A DNA stretch of 64,000 nucleotides. It comes from Slackia piriformis YIT 12062. Lineage in GTDB: Bacteria > Actinomycetota > Coriobacteriia > Coriobacteriales > Eggerthellaceae. The stretch covers positions 608,975 through 672,974 of the forward strand of contig NZ_JH815198.1 in NCBI RefSeq assembly GCF_000296445.1. Reading direction: 5' to 3'. Positions 33,429 through 42,282 of this stretch are shown in pieces. The translations under genes and the position numbers were made by a program. Every line of letters starts with the position of its first letter. Positions within the stretch are counted from its first letter, which is position 1. Under the pieces are notes generated by a model that saw only the letters and a program-made list of their open reading frames with translations, was not told where the DNA came from and made no database searches.

Positions 33429-35024
33429 TCAGGAAAGGAACGAAACGAGTGCACGCGATATGGCTTCCGCGGCAGCCCGCGCATCGCGTTTCGAAAGCCC
33501 CGCATAGCTTATGACGAGGCGGCATCTGCTCGAATCGGGCGCTTCGTCGGCTCCAATTCGGTAGGAAGAAAGCGACCTTGCGGCTACGTCTTGCTTCAGG
33601 AGAGATTCGACCATGGCGTTTTCAAGAAGGGTGCAAGAGGCGGAATTGTTCTGAGGACGGTTTTCTTCGGGCGAGGCTTGGCTTTGCGTGTGCACCTCCA
33701 TGAGGAAATGAAGCCCTGAATCTATGTTTTCGAAGGAAAGATAAGGGCCTGCAGGCGTTAGTCGGAGAGCTTCGATAAGGGCGTTGCGCACTGCTTTGCA
33801 TCGCGTTTTCGTTCGGTTGATGTGACGGTCAAGATCGCCTTGCTCGATGAAGCGCGCAAGGGCCATCTGATCGATGGCGGGAACCGTGCAGGAATAGAAT
33901 CCCATGCGTTCGCGATAGACGCGCGCGAGATGCGCGGGAAGCACCATGTAGGCGATGCGGAAGGCCGAACCGAGCGTTTGAGAGAAGGTGTTCGTGTAGA
34001 TGACGCGCTCGGACCGGTCGATTCCCGAAAGAGAGGGGATGGGTTTTCCCGCGAGGCGAAACTCGCAATCGTAGTCGTCTTCGATGATGTATCTCCCCGG
34101 TTTTTCTGTGGCCCAGGCCAAAAGCTCGTAACGTCTGCTCGGAGGCATGACGATTCCCGTAGGAAATTGGTGTGAAGGCGTGATATGCGCAAGGTCGGCC
34201 CCGCAGGCGCGAAGGCCTTCGGAGGAAATGCCCTTCGCATCAAGGGGGATGGGGAATATGCGAATCCCGTTGGCCTCGTAGATGCTTGCAAGGCGCCCGT
34301 AGCCTGGGTTTTCTAAAGCGACCGCTTCCGGCCTTTCGAGGAGCTGGATGATGAGGTTGTAAAGAACCTGCGCGCCTGCGCCTACGACGATGCAGTCGGG
34401 GTCGGCCTCAAGGCCGCGCACCGAGCGGATGTGCCAGGCGATCGCCTCTCTGAGGCGTTTGGTGCCTTGGCAATCCTGGGCCGAGACCAAATCTGAACGA
34501 GGCTCGAGAGAAAGGGTGTCGCGCAACGTTTTGGCCCATGTGCTGAAAGGGAAGGAGTCGGGGCTCGTTTCCAAGGACGCCAGATTGAAGCGAATCCTAG
34601 ACTTTACATTGTATAGCTCTGGTTTTTCTAAATTATACAATGTAAAGTCCCGCTGTGAAGAGGAATTTCCCTCTTGAGGGTCACGACCTTTTCTATCCTT
34701 TTCGGGCGCGGTCGAGGGCGTATTTTTGCCTGTCGCAAAGTCTGAAAAATCCCGGCGAGCGTTCTGGGGCTGCGGTTGGGAGAGGATGTCGCAGGCGAAA
34801 TACCCGCGGCGAGGCTCGGCGTAGAGGTAGCCTTCCGCCATAAGCTGGGCGTAGGCCGACTCAACTGTGATGAGGGCGACCCCGAGATTGCGGGCGAGCG
34901 TCCGCTTGGAAGGAAGCCTGTCGTGAGGATGCACGATGCCGTCTTCGATGTCTTTTTTGATGCACTTGTACAGGTAGACGTAGAGGGGGTCTTCGTTTCT
35001 TTCGTCGAGGTTGTATGTCAACAT
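33429..35024 (-). CDS. pdxR: MocR/PdxR-type regulator lacking the PLP-binding lysine
   Basis: The 531-residue protein joins a GntR winged helix (about 10-80: DRLPSKRTLARNLGVALITVESAYAQL) to a class-I aminotransferase-like domain (about 145-525). It has the conserved NPGYGRL, EDDYDCEFR and a C-terminal arginine (CRLVISYAG). At the internal-aldimine site, where relatives read F-S-K-x-L, this protein reads TFSQTLGSAFR with Gln349 (CAA), so it cannot form the usual Schiff base with PLP. It faces pdxST and should control PLP synthesis. The linker (about 85-145) is long, polar and partly encoded by a perfect inverted repeat. ATG 35024 abuts one copy of a direct repeat. Confidence 0.88.
   Translation of the reverse strand: MLTYNLDERNEDPLYVYLYKCIKKDIEDGIVHPHDRLPSKRTLARNLGVALITVESAYAQLMAEGYLYAEPRRGYFACDILSQPQPQNARRDFSDFATGKNTPSTAPEKDRKGRDPQEGNSSSQRDFTLYNLEKPELYNVKSRIRFNLASLETSPDSFPFSTWAKTLRDTLSLEPRSDLVSAQDCQGTKRLREAIAWHIRSVRGLEADPDCIVVGAGAQVLYNLIIQLLERPEAVALENPGYGRLASIYEANGIRIFPIPLDAKGISSEGLRACGADLAHITPSHQFPTGIVMPPSRRYELLAWATEKPGRYIIEDDYDCEFRLAGKPIPSLSGIDRSERVIYTNTFSQTLGSAFRIAYMVLPAHLARVYRERMGFYSCTVPAIDQMALARFIEQGDLDRHINRTKTRCKAVRNALIEALRLTPAGPYLSFENIDSGLHFLMEVHTQSQASPEENRPQNNSASCTLLENAMVESLLKQDVAARSLSSYRIGADEAPDSSRCRLVISYAGLSKRDARAAAEAISRALVSFLS
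34600..34649. repeat. Perfect 16-bp inverted repeat inside the pdxR linker
   Basis: Arms GACTTTACATTGTATA (34600-34615) and its exact complement (34634-34649) flank an 18-base AT-rich spacer. The segment encodes regulator residues about 126-142 and is much AT-richer than the rest of the gene. It could be an operator or a small palindromic insertion. Confidence 0.8.
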
Positions 35025-35056
35025 AACTGGCTCTATCTATTAGAAAACTGGTCTTA
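35025..35056. promoter_or_regulatory. Direct repeats between pdxR and pdxS, candidate PdxR operator
   Basis: AACTGGCTCTA (35025-35035) and AACTGGTCTTA (35046-35056) are spaced 21 bp, two helical turns, which suits the head-to-tail sites used by MocR-type dimers. The first copy touches the pdxR start codon, so binding could control both divergent genes. Confidence 0.6.
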
Positions 35057-35197
35057 ATCTGATTCTATCAAAAAGAGTGAAATTGGATATACCGCCATAC
35101 CCAGAACGGCACTATCCTGCCGAATCGACATCAATCTTGCCGCGACGCAGCTGAAAGGAATGCCCCGCGGCGTTTGTTCGAAGGAAAGGAATGCCCT

Positions 35198-36106
35198 ATG
35201 GAACACGGAGTTGCTTTGAAGGATAAGGCGGTCGCGAAGGAGCGGGCCTCCTTGAATCGCTCGTTGGCCCGCATGTTGAAAGGCGGCGTGATTATGGACG
35301 TTACGTCGCCCGAGCAAGCGCGCATCGCGGAGGAAGCGGGGGCGTGCGCGGTCATGGCCCTCGAGCGAATCCCTGCCGATATACGGGCGGCTGGGGGCGT
35401 TTCCCGCATGAGCGACCCGAAGATGATCAAAGGCATTCAGGACGCCGTTTCTATTCCCGTCATGGCGAAGTGCCGCATCGGTCATTTCGTCGAGGCACAG
35501 GTTCTCCAGGCGATCGACATCGATTACGTGGACGAATCCGAGGTTCTCTCTCCGGCCGACGATGTGCACCATATAGACAAGACGCGTTTTGCCGTGCCGT
35601 TCGTCTGCGGAGCCCGCGACTTGGGCGAGGCGCTTCGACGCGTAGCGGAAGGCGCTTCCATGATCAGGACGAAGGGGGAGCCGGGCACGGGCGACGTAGT
35701 ACAGGCGGTTCGCCATATGCGCGCCATGATGGCGGAGGTTCGTCGCGTTGTTGCCATGGTCGACGACGAGCTTTTCGAGCACGCGAAAAGCCTGGGCGTT
35801 CCTTATGCCTTGCTTCGCCGCGTGCATGACGAGGGCCGTCTTCCCGTGGTCAACTTCGCAGCAGGCGGCATTGCGACGCCTGCGGACGCTGCGCTGATGA
35901 TGCAGTTGGGAGCCGAAGGCGTGTTTGTGGGTTCGGGAATCTTCAAATCGGGCAACCCGTCCAAGCGTGCGGCGGCAATCGTGCAGGCCGTTACCCACTT
36001 CGAGGATGCGCGGCTTATAGCGAGTCTTTCCGAAGATTTGGGCGAAGCTATGGTTGGAATCAACGAGCAGGAAATAGACGTGCTCATGGCGCAGAGGGGA
36101 ATCTAG
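35198..36106 (+). CDS. pdxS: Pyridoxal 5'-phosphate synthase, synthase subunit
   Basis: PdxS makes PLP from ribose 5-phosphate, glyceraldehyde 3-phosphate and ammonia delivered by PdxT. The 302-residue TIM barrel has the two catalytic lysines, Lys91 in [11 protein letters not shown] and Lys159 in [12 protein letters not shown], plus [12 protein letters not shown] and the phosphate site [30 protein letters not shown]. Length and order are standard. ATG 35198 follows AAAGGAATGCC. PdxT starts three bases after its stop. Confidence 0.96.
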   Translation: MEHGVALKDKAVAKERASLNRSLARMLKGGVIMDVTSPEQARIAEEAGACAVMALERIPADIRAAGGVSRMSDPKMIKGIQDAVSIPVMAKCRIGHFVEAQVLQAIDIDYVDESEVLSPADDVHHIDKTRFAVPFVCGARDLGEALRRVAEGASMIRTKGEPGTGDVVQAVRHMRAMMAEVRRVVAMVDDELFEHAKSLGVPYALLRRVHDEGRLPVVNFAAGGIATPADAALMMQLGAEGVFVGSGIFKSGNPSKRAAAIVQAVTHFEDARLIASLSEDLGEAMVGINEQEIDVLMAQRGI

Positions 36107-36108
36107 AA

Positions 36109-36744
36109 ATGTGCGCGACCGGGTGTGGAGAATCGCCTAGAGTGGCCGTGTTGGCGCTGCAGGGAGCTTTTGCCGAGCATGAAGTCGTGCTCGCGAAGCT
36201 CGGGGTGCGTTGGACGGAGCTTCGCGAGGCGGGTGATCTGCGCAAGGAGTTCGACGCTCTTATTCTTCCTGGCGGCGAAAGCACGGTCCAGGCGAAACTG
36301 CTTGAAGACCTTGGCATGCTCGCTCCTTTAAAGGCCCGCATCGAAGGCGGGATGCCGGTTCTTGGTACGTGTGCGGGAGCCATCCTGCTTGCGGAGGGAA
36401 TCGACGAGGGGAAAGGGTCGGGCTCGTGCTCTGGCGGCTCTCCTCGGGGCTTTGCGACCATGCCGATCAGGGTGCGGCGAAACGCTTACGGCAGGCAGCT
36501 GGGGAGCTTTCGCACCGAAGGGTTGTTTGCATGCTGCAAGAACCCTTCGAAAAGCGGGAAGATTCCGATGACGTTTGTGCGCGCTCCGCGCATCGAGGCG
36601 GTAGGCGAAGGCGTCGAGGTGCTCGCTCGGGCGCACGGCGATATCGTCGCCGTGCGCTACGGAAACCAGATGGCGTTGTCGTTTCATCCGGAGCTCGATG
36701 ACGACACGTCCGTTCACGAGGTGTTCCTTTCGCTTGTGCGGTGA
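36109..36744 (+). CDS. pdxT: Pyridoxal 5'-phosphate synthase, glutaminase subunit
   Basis: PdxT hydrolyses glutamine and channels ammonia to PdxS. The 211-residue class-I glutaminase shows VLALQGAFAEHE, the oxyanion motif LILPGGESTVQ, nucleophile Cys88 in VLGTCAGAILLA, and the His193/Glu195 pair in SFHPELDDD. The start at 36109 is only three bases past pdxS, so translation is coupled. It has a short N-terminal extension with two cysteines (MCATGCGESP). Part of the pdxST operon under the divergent PdxR-like regulator. Confidence 0.95.
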   Translation: MCATGCGESPRVAVLALQGAFAEHEVVLAKLGVRWTELREAGDLRKEFDALILPGGESTVQAKLLEDLGMLAPLKARIEGGMPVLGTCAGAILLAEGIDEGKGSGSCSGGSPRGFATMPIRVRRNAYGRQLGSFRTEGLFACCKNPSKSGKIPMTFVRAPRIEAVGEGVEVLARAHGDIVAVRYGNQMALSFHPELDDDTSVHEVFLSLVR

Positions 36745-36903
36745 ATGTGAACGCTTCGTGCGCGCCGCGTCAAATCCGCGTCAACTTGCACGGTGCTTTG
36801 CGATTTTTTCGGATTCGTTTCCTAGGATGGCGAAAAGCCGAAGGCAAAGTGCGGCTGGAAGGCTCGGTCTCATCGAGCCGGCTCGCGCGGAAAGGAGAGC
36901 CCG

Positions 36904-37698
36904 ATGATTAAACTCGTGGCATCGGATATGGACGGAACGCTGCTCGACGAGAGGTCGCGTGTTCCTCAGGAGACCTTCGATTTGATTCGGGGCCTTACAA
37001 GCGTGGGGGTTCGCTTCTGCGCCGCGTCGGGCAGACGCTTCGACACGCTTCAGGAGTTTTTCGGACCCGTTGCCTCTTCGATGGATTTCGTCGCGTCGAA
37101 CGGGGCTCAAGTGGTCGTGAACGGAATTCTGGTCGATCGCGAGGTCTTCTCACACGCGGCGCTTCGACGGTTGCTGTCCGTGACAAGGCGTTTCAGCTGT
37201 CTTCATCTGGTGGTGTTCGATCGCACGAACAGCTATCTGCTCGATGACCCCTCCTGCTACAAGGCGGAATTCGACAAGGACCTCCCCAATCCCATTCGCA
37301 TGGAAGATATGCCCCCTGCAAGCACGTCAATCGTGAAGGCATCGATATTCTGCGATCATGAGCTCATGGACATGGCGTACGTGCTCTCCCGAGAGCTCGA
37401 TGACGATTTCGTTTTCGCGCCGTCCGGCTCGAACTGGATCGACGTCATGCAGCGCGGGGTTTCAAAGGCCACAGGCATCGAGCAGGTCATGCTCGCGCAC
37501 GGCGTGAAGCCCGACGAGGTGATGGCGTTCGGCGACTCGATGAACGATTACGAAATCCTTCGCATGGTGGGGGAGTCGTGCGCTATGGGAAACGCCCGCT
37601 ATGCGGTGAAGGAGATTGCGAAAAGGGTTATTGGCACGAACGTTGAGCATGCGGTGCAGCGCGAGATGAAAGAGCTGCTTGATGCCCTTCGCCGATGA
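36904..37698 (+). CDS. HAD-superfamily Cof-type phosphatase
   Basis: The 264-residue enzyme has the nucleophile Asp8 and acid Asp10 in VASDMDGTLLDE, motif II CAASGRRF, the type-IIB cap domain in the middle, a conserved lysine in GVSKATGIEQV and motif IV MAFGDSMNDYEIL. Cof-type HAD enzymes dephosphorylate sugars, flavins or PLP. Its place 160 bases behind pdxST raises the possibility of a PLP or pentose phosphate substrate, which is inference. ATG 36904 follows GGAAAGGAGAGCC. Confidence 0.88.
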   Translation: MIKLVASDMDGTLLDERSRVPQETFDLIRGLTSVGVRFCAASGRRFDTLQEFFGPVASSMDFVASNGAQVVVNGILVDREVFSHAALRRLLSVTRRFSCLHLVVFDRTNSYLLDDPSCYKAEFDKDLPNPIRMEDMPPASTSIVKASIFCDHELMDMAYVLSRELDDDFVFAPSGSNWIDVMQRGVSKATGIEQVMLAHGVKPDEVMAFGDSMNDYEILRMVGESCAMGNARYAVKEIAKRVIGTNVEHAVQREMKELLDALRR

Positions 37699-37739
37699 CG
37701 GCCGCTATGCTGCGGTAAGCGCCGGCCGTCATCGGCTTT
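37692..37739 (+). terminator. Intrinsic terminator overlapping the HAD stop codon
   Basis: A 13-bp perfect stem pairs 37692-37704 with 37723-37735, followed by CTTTC. The HAD stop codon lies within the left arm. Confidence 0.7.
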
Positions 37740-37769
37740 CGTGCCTTCGAGGCGTGTGCGCGTAAAACG

Positions 37770-40700
37770 TTACGCTTCGATGGAGACCGACGAGCCATTG
37801 CGGCCGCGCTTGACGACGATCTTGCGGTCGATGCTCTCCTTGAGCTCGTCCACGTGGCTGATGATGCCGATGAGCTTGTCTCCTCCGGAAAGCTCGGTCA
37901 GGGTCTTGACGGCAAGCTGCAGCGATTCCTGATCGAGCGAACCGAACCCTTCGTCTATGAACATCGTGTCAAGCTGCACGCCCCCGGCATGCGCCTGCAC
38001 GACGTCTGAGAGCCCCAAGGCGAGTGCGAGGGCCGCCTTGAACGATTCTCCACCGGAAAGAGAGGATGCATCGCGCATTTTGCCGGTGTAGGCGTCCATG
38101 ACGTCGAGGTCGAGCCCGCTCTGTCCGCTTTTCGTGATGGCGGCGCGTCTTCTGACAAGCTTGTAGCGTTCGTTCGTCATGGCGCGCAGGCGACGGTTTG
38201 CTGCCGCTATCATGCGGTCGAAATACATACTCTGCACGTATGTCTCGAATGCGATTTTGTCTTTTCCTGCGAGCCTGCCGTTGGCGGTGTCGGCCAGCGT
38301 TGCCACTTCCCCGTAACGCTCGTCGACAGCGCCGGCCTTTTTTGCCAGGAGGCGTACCTGCTCGAGCGTTTTTTCGTTTGCAGAGAGAGCTGCGCCTATT
38401 TCCGCGAGGCTTTGCTCTTCGCGCTCGAGTGCGTCGTGCGCATTGCGCCGTTCTTCTTCAACCTGATCTTTCTCGTAGGAAGGGGCCTCGCGTATCGAGC
38501 GGGCGAGCGTGTCCGCCTCGCCCCGTGACGCTGCGAGTTCCTTTTCCGATTCGCCTAGGGATGTTCGGATTCTTGCGAGGGTCGCGTCGAAGAGGTCAAT
38601 CTGCTTCTGCGCATCCTGTATTGCGCGCAATGCTTGTTCCTTGCTTTCGTATTTCAGGCGGGCGCGGGCCGAGGAGGCGGAGGAGTCGGCCGACTCGGCC
38701 TGCGCGAGAAGCGCGGCTTCACGCCTTCTGGCTTCGGCGCCTTCCGACTGCGCTTGCGCGAGCAGCTCTGATGCGCGCCGTTCGTCATCTCGGGCTTTCT
38801 GCAACGTTTGCGCGTCGACCCGTGCGCGAGCGAGGGCCTTCCGTGCCGTTTCGAGGGCTTGCTGTGCTTCGGCGTGCTTTTTTTCGAGCTCCTGCGCACT
38901 TTCATAGGGGATGGCCTCGCGCCGTGTGCGGGCCGTTGCGCTGTGGCGCTCTGCCTCGGCAAGGGCGCTTGCGGCCTGGCTCGCATGAAGTCTTGCCTGT
39001 TCATCTGCTGCTTTGTGGCGCTGTTGTGCTGCGTGCAGCAGCTCGATCGCTTTTTTCAGTTTCGCGGAATCTTCGGTTGCCGCGGCAAGCTTTGCCCGAG
39101 CGTCGGCAAGGTCTTCTTGTTCCTGGCTGATGCGCGCTGCCCGTTGCTCGCGAGGGCCTTCTGCCTCTATGACGGCCTTGAGCGCCTCTTCCTTTTCTTG
39201 TGCGGCGGCATGCGCCGCCGATGATTGCCGCGATGCCTCTTCTGTTTTCTTTGTCGCGTTCGTCCATGCGCGCTGAAGCGCTTCCACCTGCTCTTTGGAA
39301 GGGGTGGAAAGGGGCGCTGTGGCGGGGCGTGGATGCTCGATGGAGCCGCAGACAGGGCAGGGGTTTCCTGGCATAAGGCCGGATGCGAGCAGCCCCGCCT
39401 GCCCGTCGAGGTAGAGGGATTGCGCTTGGGACCATGCGTGGTGCGCCTCGTCGGAGGCCTCCTTGGCCTTTGCGTAGTTTTCGAGCGCTTGGCGAGCGTT
39501 TCGACGCGCATCCTCGCAGGCTTTCTCGGCGCGTTCTTCGGCGTGCGCTGCGGCCTGAAGGCGTTCGAGGGATTCCTCTATTTCGCGCGTGCGCGCCTCG
39601 TATCGAACGATGCGCTCGGGTGCGTCCGAGAGGGCAACCCGAGCGGCTTCCGCCTTATCGATGGCCTCGGCCGCCTTTGCCCGCTGCGCCTCGGAGGCCT
39701 GCGCGTCGCGCTGCTGTTTCTCCGATTCCGCCCTGGCTTGCACAGCTTGTTTTTCGGTTTTCTCCATGGACTGCCAGGCCGCAACGTGGGCGACCGTGCT
39801 CTTGAGCTCTTCTTCTGCGTCCTTGCATGCGAGGCGCGCGTCCGCATAGGCCTTCTCTGCATGTGCCAGATCGGCTATGGTTTGCGCTGCGCGGCTCTGT
39901 TCGTCTTTGAGACCTGCCTCGCGCTCCAGCGCGACTTTCGCCTTCGAGGCGGCCGCCTGCGCTTCGGCGTGCAGGTTTTCGGCGTGGCGGATGTCTTTTT
40001 CGAGCTTCTCGTACAGCGGCAGCTCGCTTTGCCCGACGGCCACGTGGTTTGCCAGGTCGTCTCGGATGCTTTGACCCAAGGTATGCTCGTCGAGCTTTCG
40101 GCGTGCGTGGGCGGCGGCGGACTCGAGATCGTTCACTCGCTGGTCTACTGCGGCTTTTTTCGTTTTGAGGGCGTCCAGGTGAGCGAGGCCGTCTGCGGCG
40201 GAAAGCGCAGCGTCCCTGCGGCTTTTGGCGGCGTCAACGCGCGTTTTCTGCGCGGAATGGCGCTCTCGATCGCGAATGACGGCTTCCTCCAGGGTGTCTT
40301 TCAGCCAATTCGCCTGAAGGGTGTCCTGCTCAAGCTGCTCTGCGAGCGATTCGGCCGCTTCCGCTTCGAGGCGGGCGTTTCCCGCATGAACGCGCACTTC
40401 CTGCACGATCGATCTGTGCTGTGCTTCCAGGGCATTTTTTTCTTCAGCGAGACGCCGCTGGAACGCCTGGAACTTTCCCGTGTCGAACAGGGTGCGAAAT
40501 ATTCTGCTTCGTTCGTCGGTGCTCGCGGAAAGCAGCTTGCGGAAATCTCCCTGTGCGATCATGACGATTTGGGCGAACTGCGTTCGGTCTATGCCGAGTA
40601 TTTCCTTTACGGCGGCGTCAACGTCGCGCACGCGCGTTATGGGCGCTTTCCCCGGTCGCTCAAGGACCGCCTCGGGGGCTTGCGTCGTAGTGCCTTCGCC

Positions 40701-41012
40701 GCGTTTTTTGGCGCGTTCGTATCCGGGGCAGCGCCATATGCGATAGAGGGAACCGCGATAAGCGAATTCGAGCTCGACGCTTGTTTCCGCTGCGGGGTCG
40801 GCGAAGTCGCTTCGAAGCGTCTTCGTGCTGCGGTCGTCGCCGCTTGTGCAGCCGAACAGGGCGAACGATATGGCGTCGAAGATGGTGGTCTTGCCTGCGC
40901 CCGTATCGCCCGTGATGAGGTAGAGCCCGTGGTCTTTGAACCTGGTGAAGTCTATCTCGGCCGTTTTGGCGTAGGGACCGAATGCGTTCATGGTGAGCTT
41001 GACGGGTCTCAT
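37770..41012 (-). CDS. sbcC: SbcC (Rad50-like) nuclease ATPase subunit
   Basis: With SbcD it forms an ATP-dependent nuclease that cleaves DNA hairpins and processes broken ends. The 1080-residue protein has Walker A GDTGAGKTTIFDAISFALFG near the N-terminus, long Ala/Glu/Lys-rich coiled coils, the zinc hook CPVCGSIEHP near residue 553, then the C-terminal signature SSLSGGESFKAALALALGLSD and Walker B MFIDEGFGSLD. Its ATG overlaps the sbcD stop by four bases (ATGA), so the two are coupled. Confidence 0.95.
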   Translation of the reverse strand: MRPVKLTMNAFGPYAKTAEIDFTRFKDHGLYLITGDTGAGKTTIFDAISFALFGCTSGDDRSTKTLRSDFADPAAETSVELEFAYRGSLYRIWRCPGYERAKKRGEGTTTQAPEAVLERPGKAPITRVRDVDAAVKEILGIDRTQFAQIVMIAQGDFRKLLSASTDERSRIFRTLFDTGKFQAFQRRLAEEKNALEAQHRSIVQEVRVHAGNARLEAEAAESLAEQLEQDTLQANWLKDTLEEAVIRDRERHSAQKTRVDAAKSRRDAALSAADGLAHLDALKTKKAAVDQRVNDLESAAAHARRKLDEHTLGQSIRDDLANHVAVGQSELPLYEKLEKDIRHAENLHAEAQAAASKAKVALEREAGLKDEQSRAAQTIADLAHAEKAYADARLACKDAEEELKSTVAHVAAWQSMEKTEKQAVQARAESEKQQRDAQASEAQRAKAAEAIDKAEAARVALSDAPERIVRYEARTREIEESLERLQAAAHAEERAEKACEDARRNARQALENYAKAKEASDEAHHAWSQAQSLYLDGQAGLLASGLMPGNPCPVCGSIEHPRPATAPLSTPSKEQVEALQRAWTNATKKTEEASRQSSAAHAAAQEKEEALKAVIEAEGPREQRAARISQEQEDLADARAKLAAATEDSAKLKKAIELLHAAQQRHKAADEQARLHASQAASALAEAERHSATARTRREAIPYESAQELEKKHAEAQQALETARKALARARVDAQTLQKARDDERRASELLAQAQSEGAEARRREAALLAQAESADSSASSARARLKYESKEQALRAIQDAQKQIDLFDATLARIRTSLGESEKELAASRGEADTLARSIREAPSYEKDQVEEERRNAHDALEREEQSLAEIGAALSANEKTLEQVRLLAKKAGAVDERYGEVATLADTANGRLAGKDKIAFETYVQSMYFDRMIAAANRRLRAMTNERYKLVRRRAAITKSGQSGLDLDVMDAYTGKMRDASSLSGGESFKAALALALGLSDVVQAHAGGVQLDTMFIDEGFGSLDQESLQLAVKTLTELSGGDKLIGIISHVDELKESIDRKIVVKRGRNGSSVSIEA

Positions 41013-42166
41013 CGATCCTCCTCGTTGTTCTCGAGCGCGTTGGCGGCGAGCTTGTTTTGGGCTTGCGTCAGGGGTTTTCCGTTCTGGGCTTCGTAGAACC
41101 GAGCGAACAGCTCGATGGGGGAAAGCTGCTCGAGGTCGGTTTCCTCCTCGGTATCATGGACCGCATTGTTTTCAGAGCGTGCGTTGTCGTAGGAGATGCT
41201 CATGACGTTTTTGTAGACGCTGCGAAGCGTGGAAAGCGCATCGACGGGGGGAAATGCGTCGGTGAGCACAACGTGCAGGTAATCTTCACGATCGCTCTGC
41301 GAAAGATCGGCGGTCGTCTCATCGGACACGAGCTCTGCCAAAGGGCCACGGACTTGGCGCATATCGTGAAGGGGCTCGAGGGGGATGAGTTCTATATCTA
41401 CCGACCCCTTTGCCCCAAGCGTGATGAGCGGCGCCGATTTCGGGTAGTCGATTTCGGAGGCGGAGTATTTCAGGATGCTTCCGCTGTAACGTGCGGTGTC
41501 GTGTCCGATGCGTTGGGGCCGATGGACATGCCCGATGGCAACGTAGTCGAACGCATTAAAGACGCTCACGTCCACGTTGTCTACGCCCCCGAGCGAAAGC
41601 TCGGAATCGGTTCGGTCGGGCTGGGTTCCTCCGTACGTGATGAACTGGTGGGTCAGCGCCACGTTGCGCATGCTGGAATCGAGGGGACAGGAGTCGGCAA
41701 CGAGGCGCAAGGCATCGGTGTAGGTGACGATTTCTTCATCGGGGAAGAAGGGACGCACGAGGGCGGGCTTCAAGAAGGGAAAAAGCCAGAACATGACGGG
41801 GCCGTGCTCGTCTTCGAGGGCGACGTGCGCGATTTCGCCGTTGTATGCCGGCGAAAGATGGATGCCGTTTTTCGCGAGCAGGTCCGATGCGTAGGCCACG
41901 CGCTCGGCCGAATCGTGATTGCCCGGGATGGCGATGCATGCGGCGCCCGTCTTTGCGACGGCGGATAGGAACCAGTCGACGCATGCCACCGCGTCTGCGC
42001 TCGGGGCGGACCGGTCGTAAATATCGCCCGCGATGAGCAGGGCGTCTATTTTGCGTGTGCGGATGATGTCGAGGATGCGCTCGAGCATGAAGCGCTGGTC
42101 GTCGAGCATGGGAAATTCGTTGACTTGCTTTCCGATGTGCAGGTCCGAGATGTGCAGAAGACGCAT
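41009..42166 (-). CDS. sbcD: SbcD (Mre11-like) nuclease subunit
   Basis: The 385-residue metallophosphoesterase has the metal ligands in ISDLHIGK (Asp8, His10), AGDIYDRS, PGNHDSAERV, LTHQF and GHVHRPQ. It cuts DNA hairpins and ends when joined to SbcC. The C-terminal ~130 residues form the cap and SbcC-binding region. ATG 42166 follows AAAGGAGCGCC and gives the standard start MRLLHISDLHIG; the longer reading to 42220 is not supported. First gene of the sbcDC operon. Confidence 0.95.
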   Translation of the reverse strand: MRLLHISDLHIGKQVNEFPMLDDQRFMLERILDIIRTRKIDALLIAGDIYDRSAPSADAVACVDWFLSAVAKTGAACIAIPGNHDSAERVAYASDLLAKNGIHLSPAYNGEIAHVALEDEHGPVMFWLFPFLKPALVRPFFPDEEIVTYTDALRLVADSCPLDSSMRNVALTHQFITYGGTQPDRTDSELSLGGVDNVDVSVFNAFDYVAIGHVHRPQRIGHDTARYSGSILKYSASEIDYPKSAPLITLGAKGSVDIELIPLEPLHDMRQVRGPLAELVSDETTADLSQSDREDYLHVVLTDAFPPVDALSTLRSVYKNVMSISYDNARSENNAVHDTEEETDLEQLSPIELFARFYEAQNGKPLTQAQNKLAANALENNEEDR

Positions 42167-42282
42167 GGCGCTCCTTTGTGCTCTGGTGTCTAAGCCACTT
42201 ACGCGGATAAACACGTACATGTGTTCGGTATTGATACATCATAGCATCATATGGAGCACGCATGCGCTTCGATTTGCTCTCG

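Noticed and set aside
39225-41096. 623-codon plus-strand open frame over sbcC
   Set aside because: Antisense shadow of a GC-rich coiled-coil gene; no recognisable domain and no start signal.
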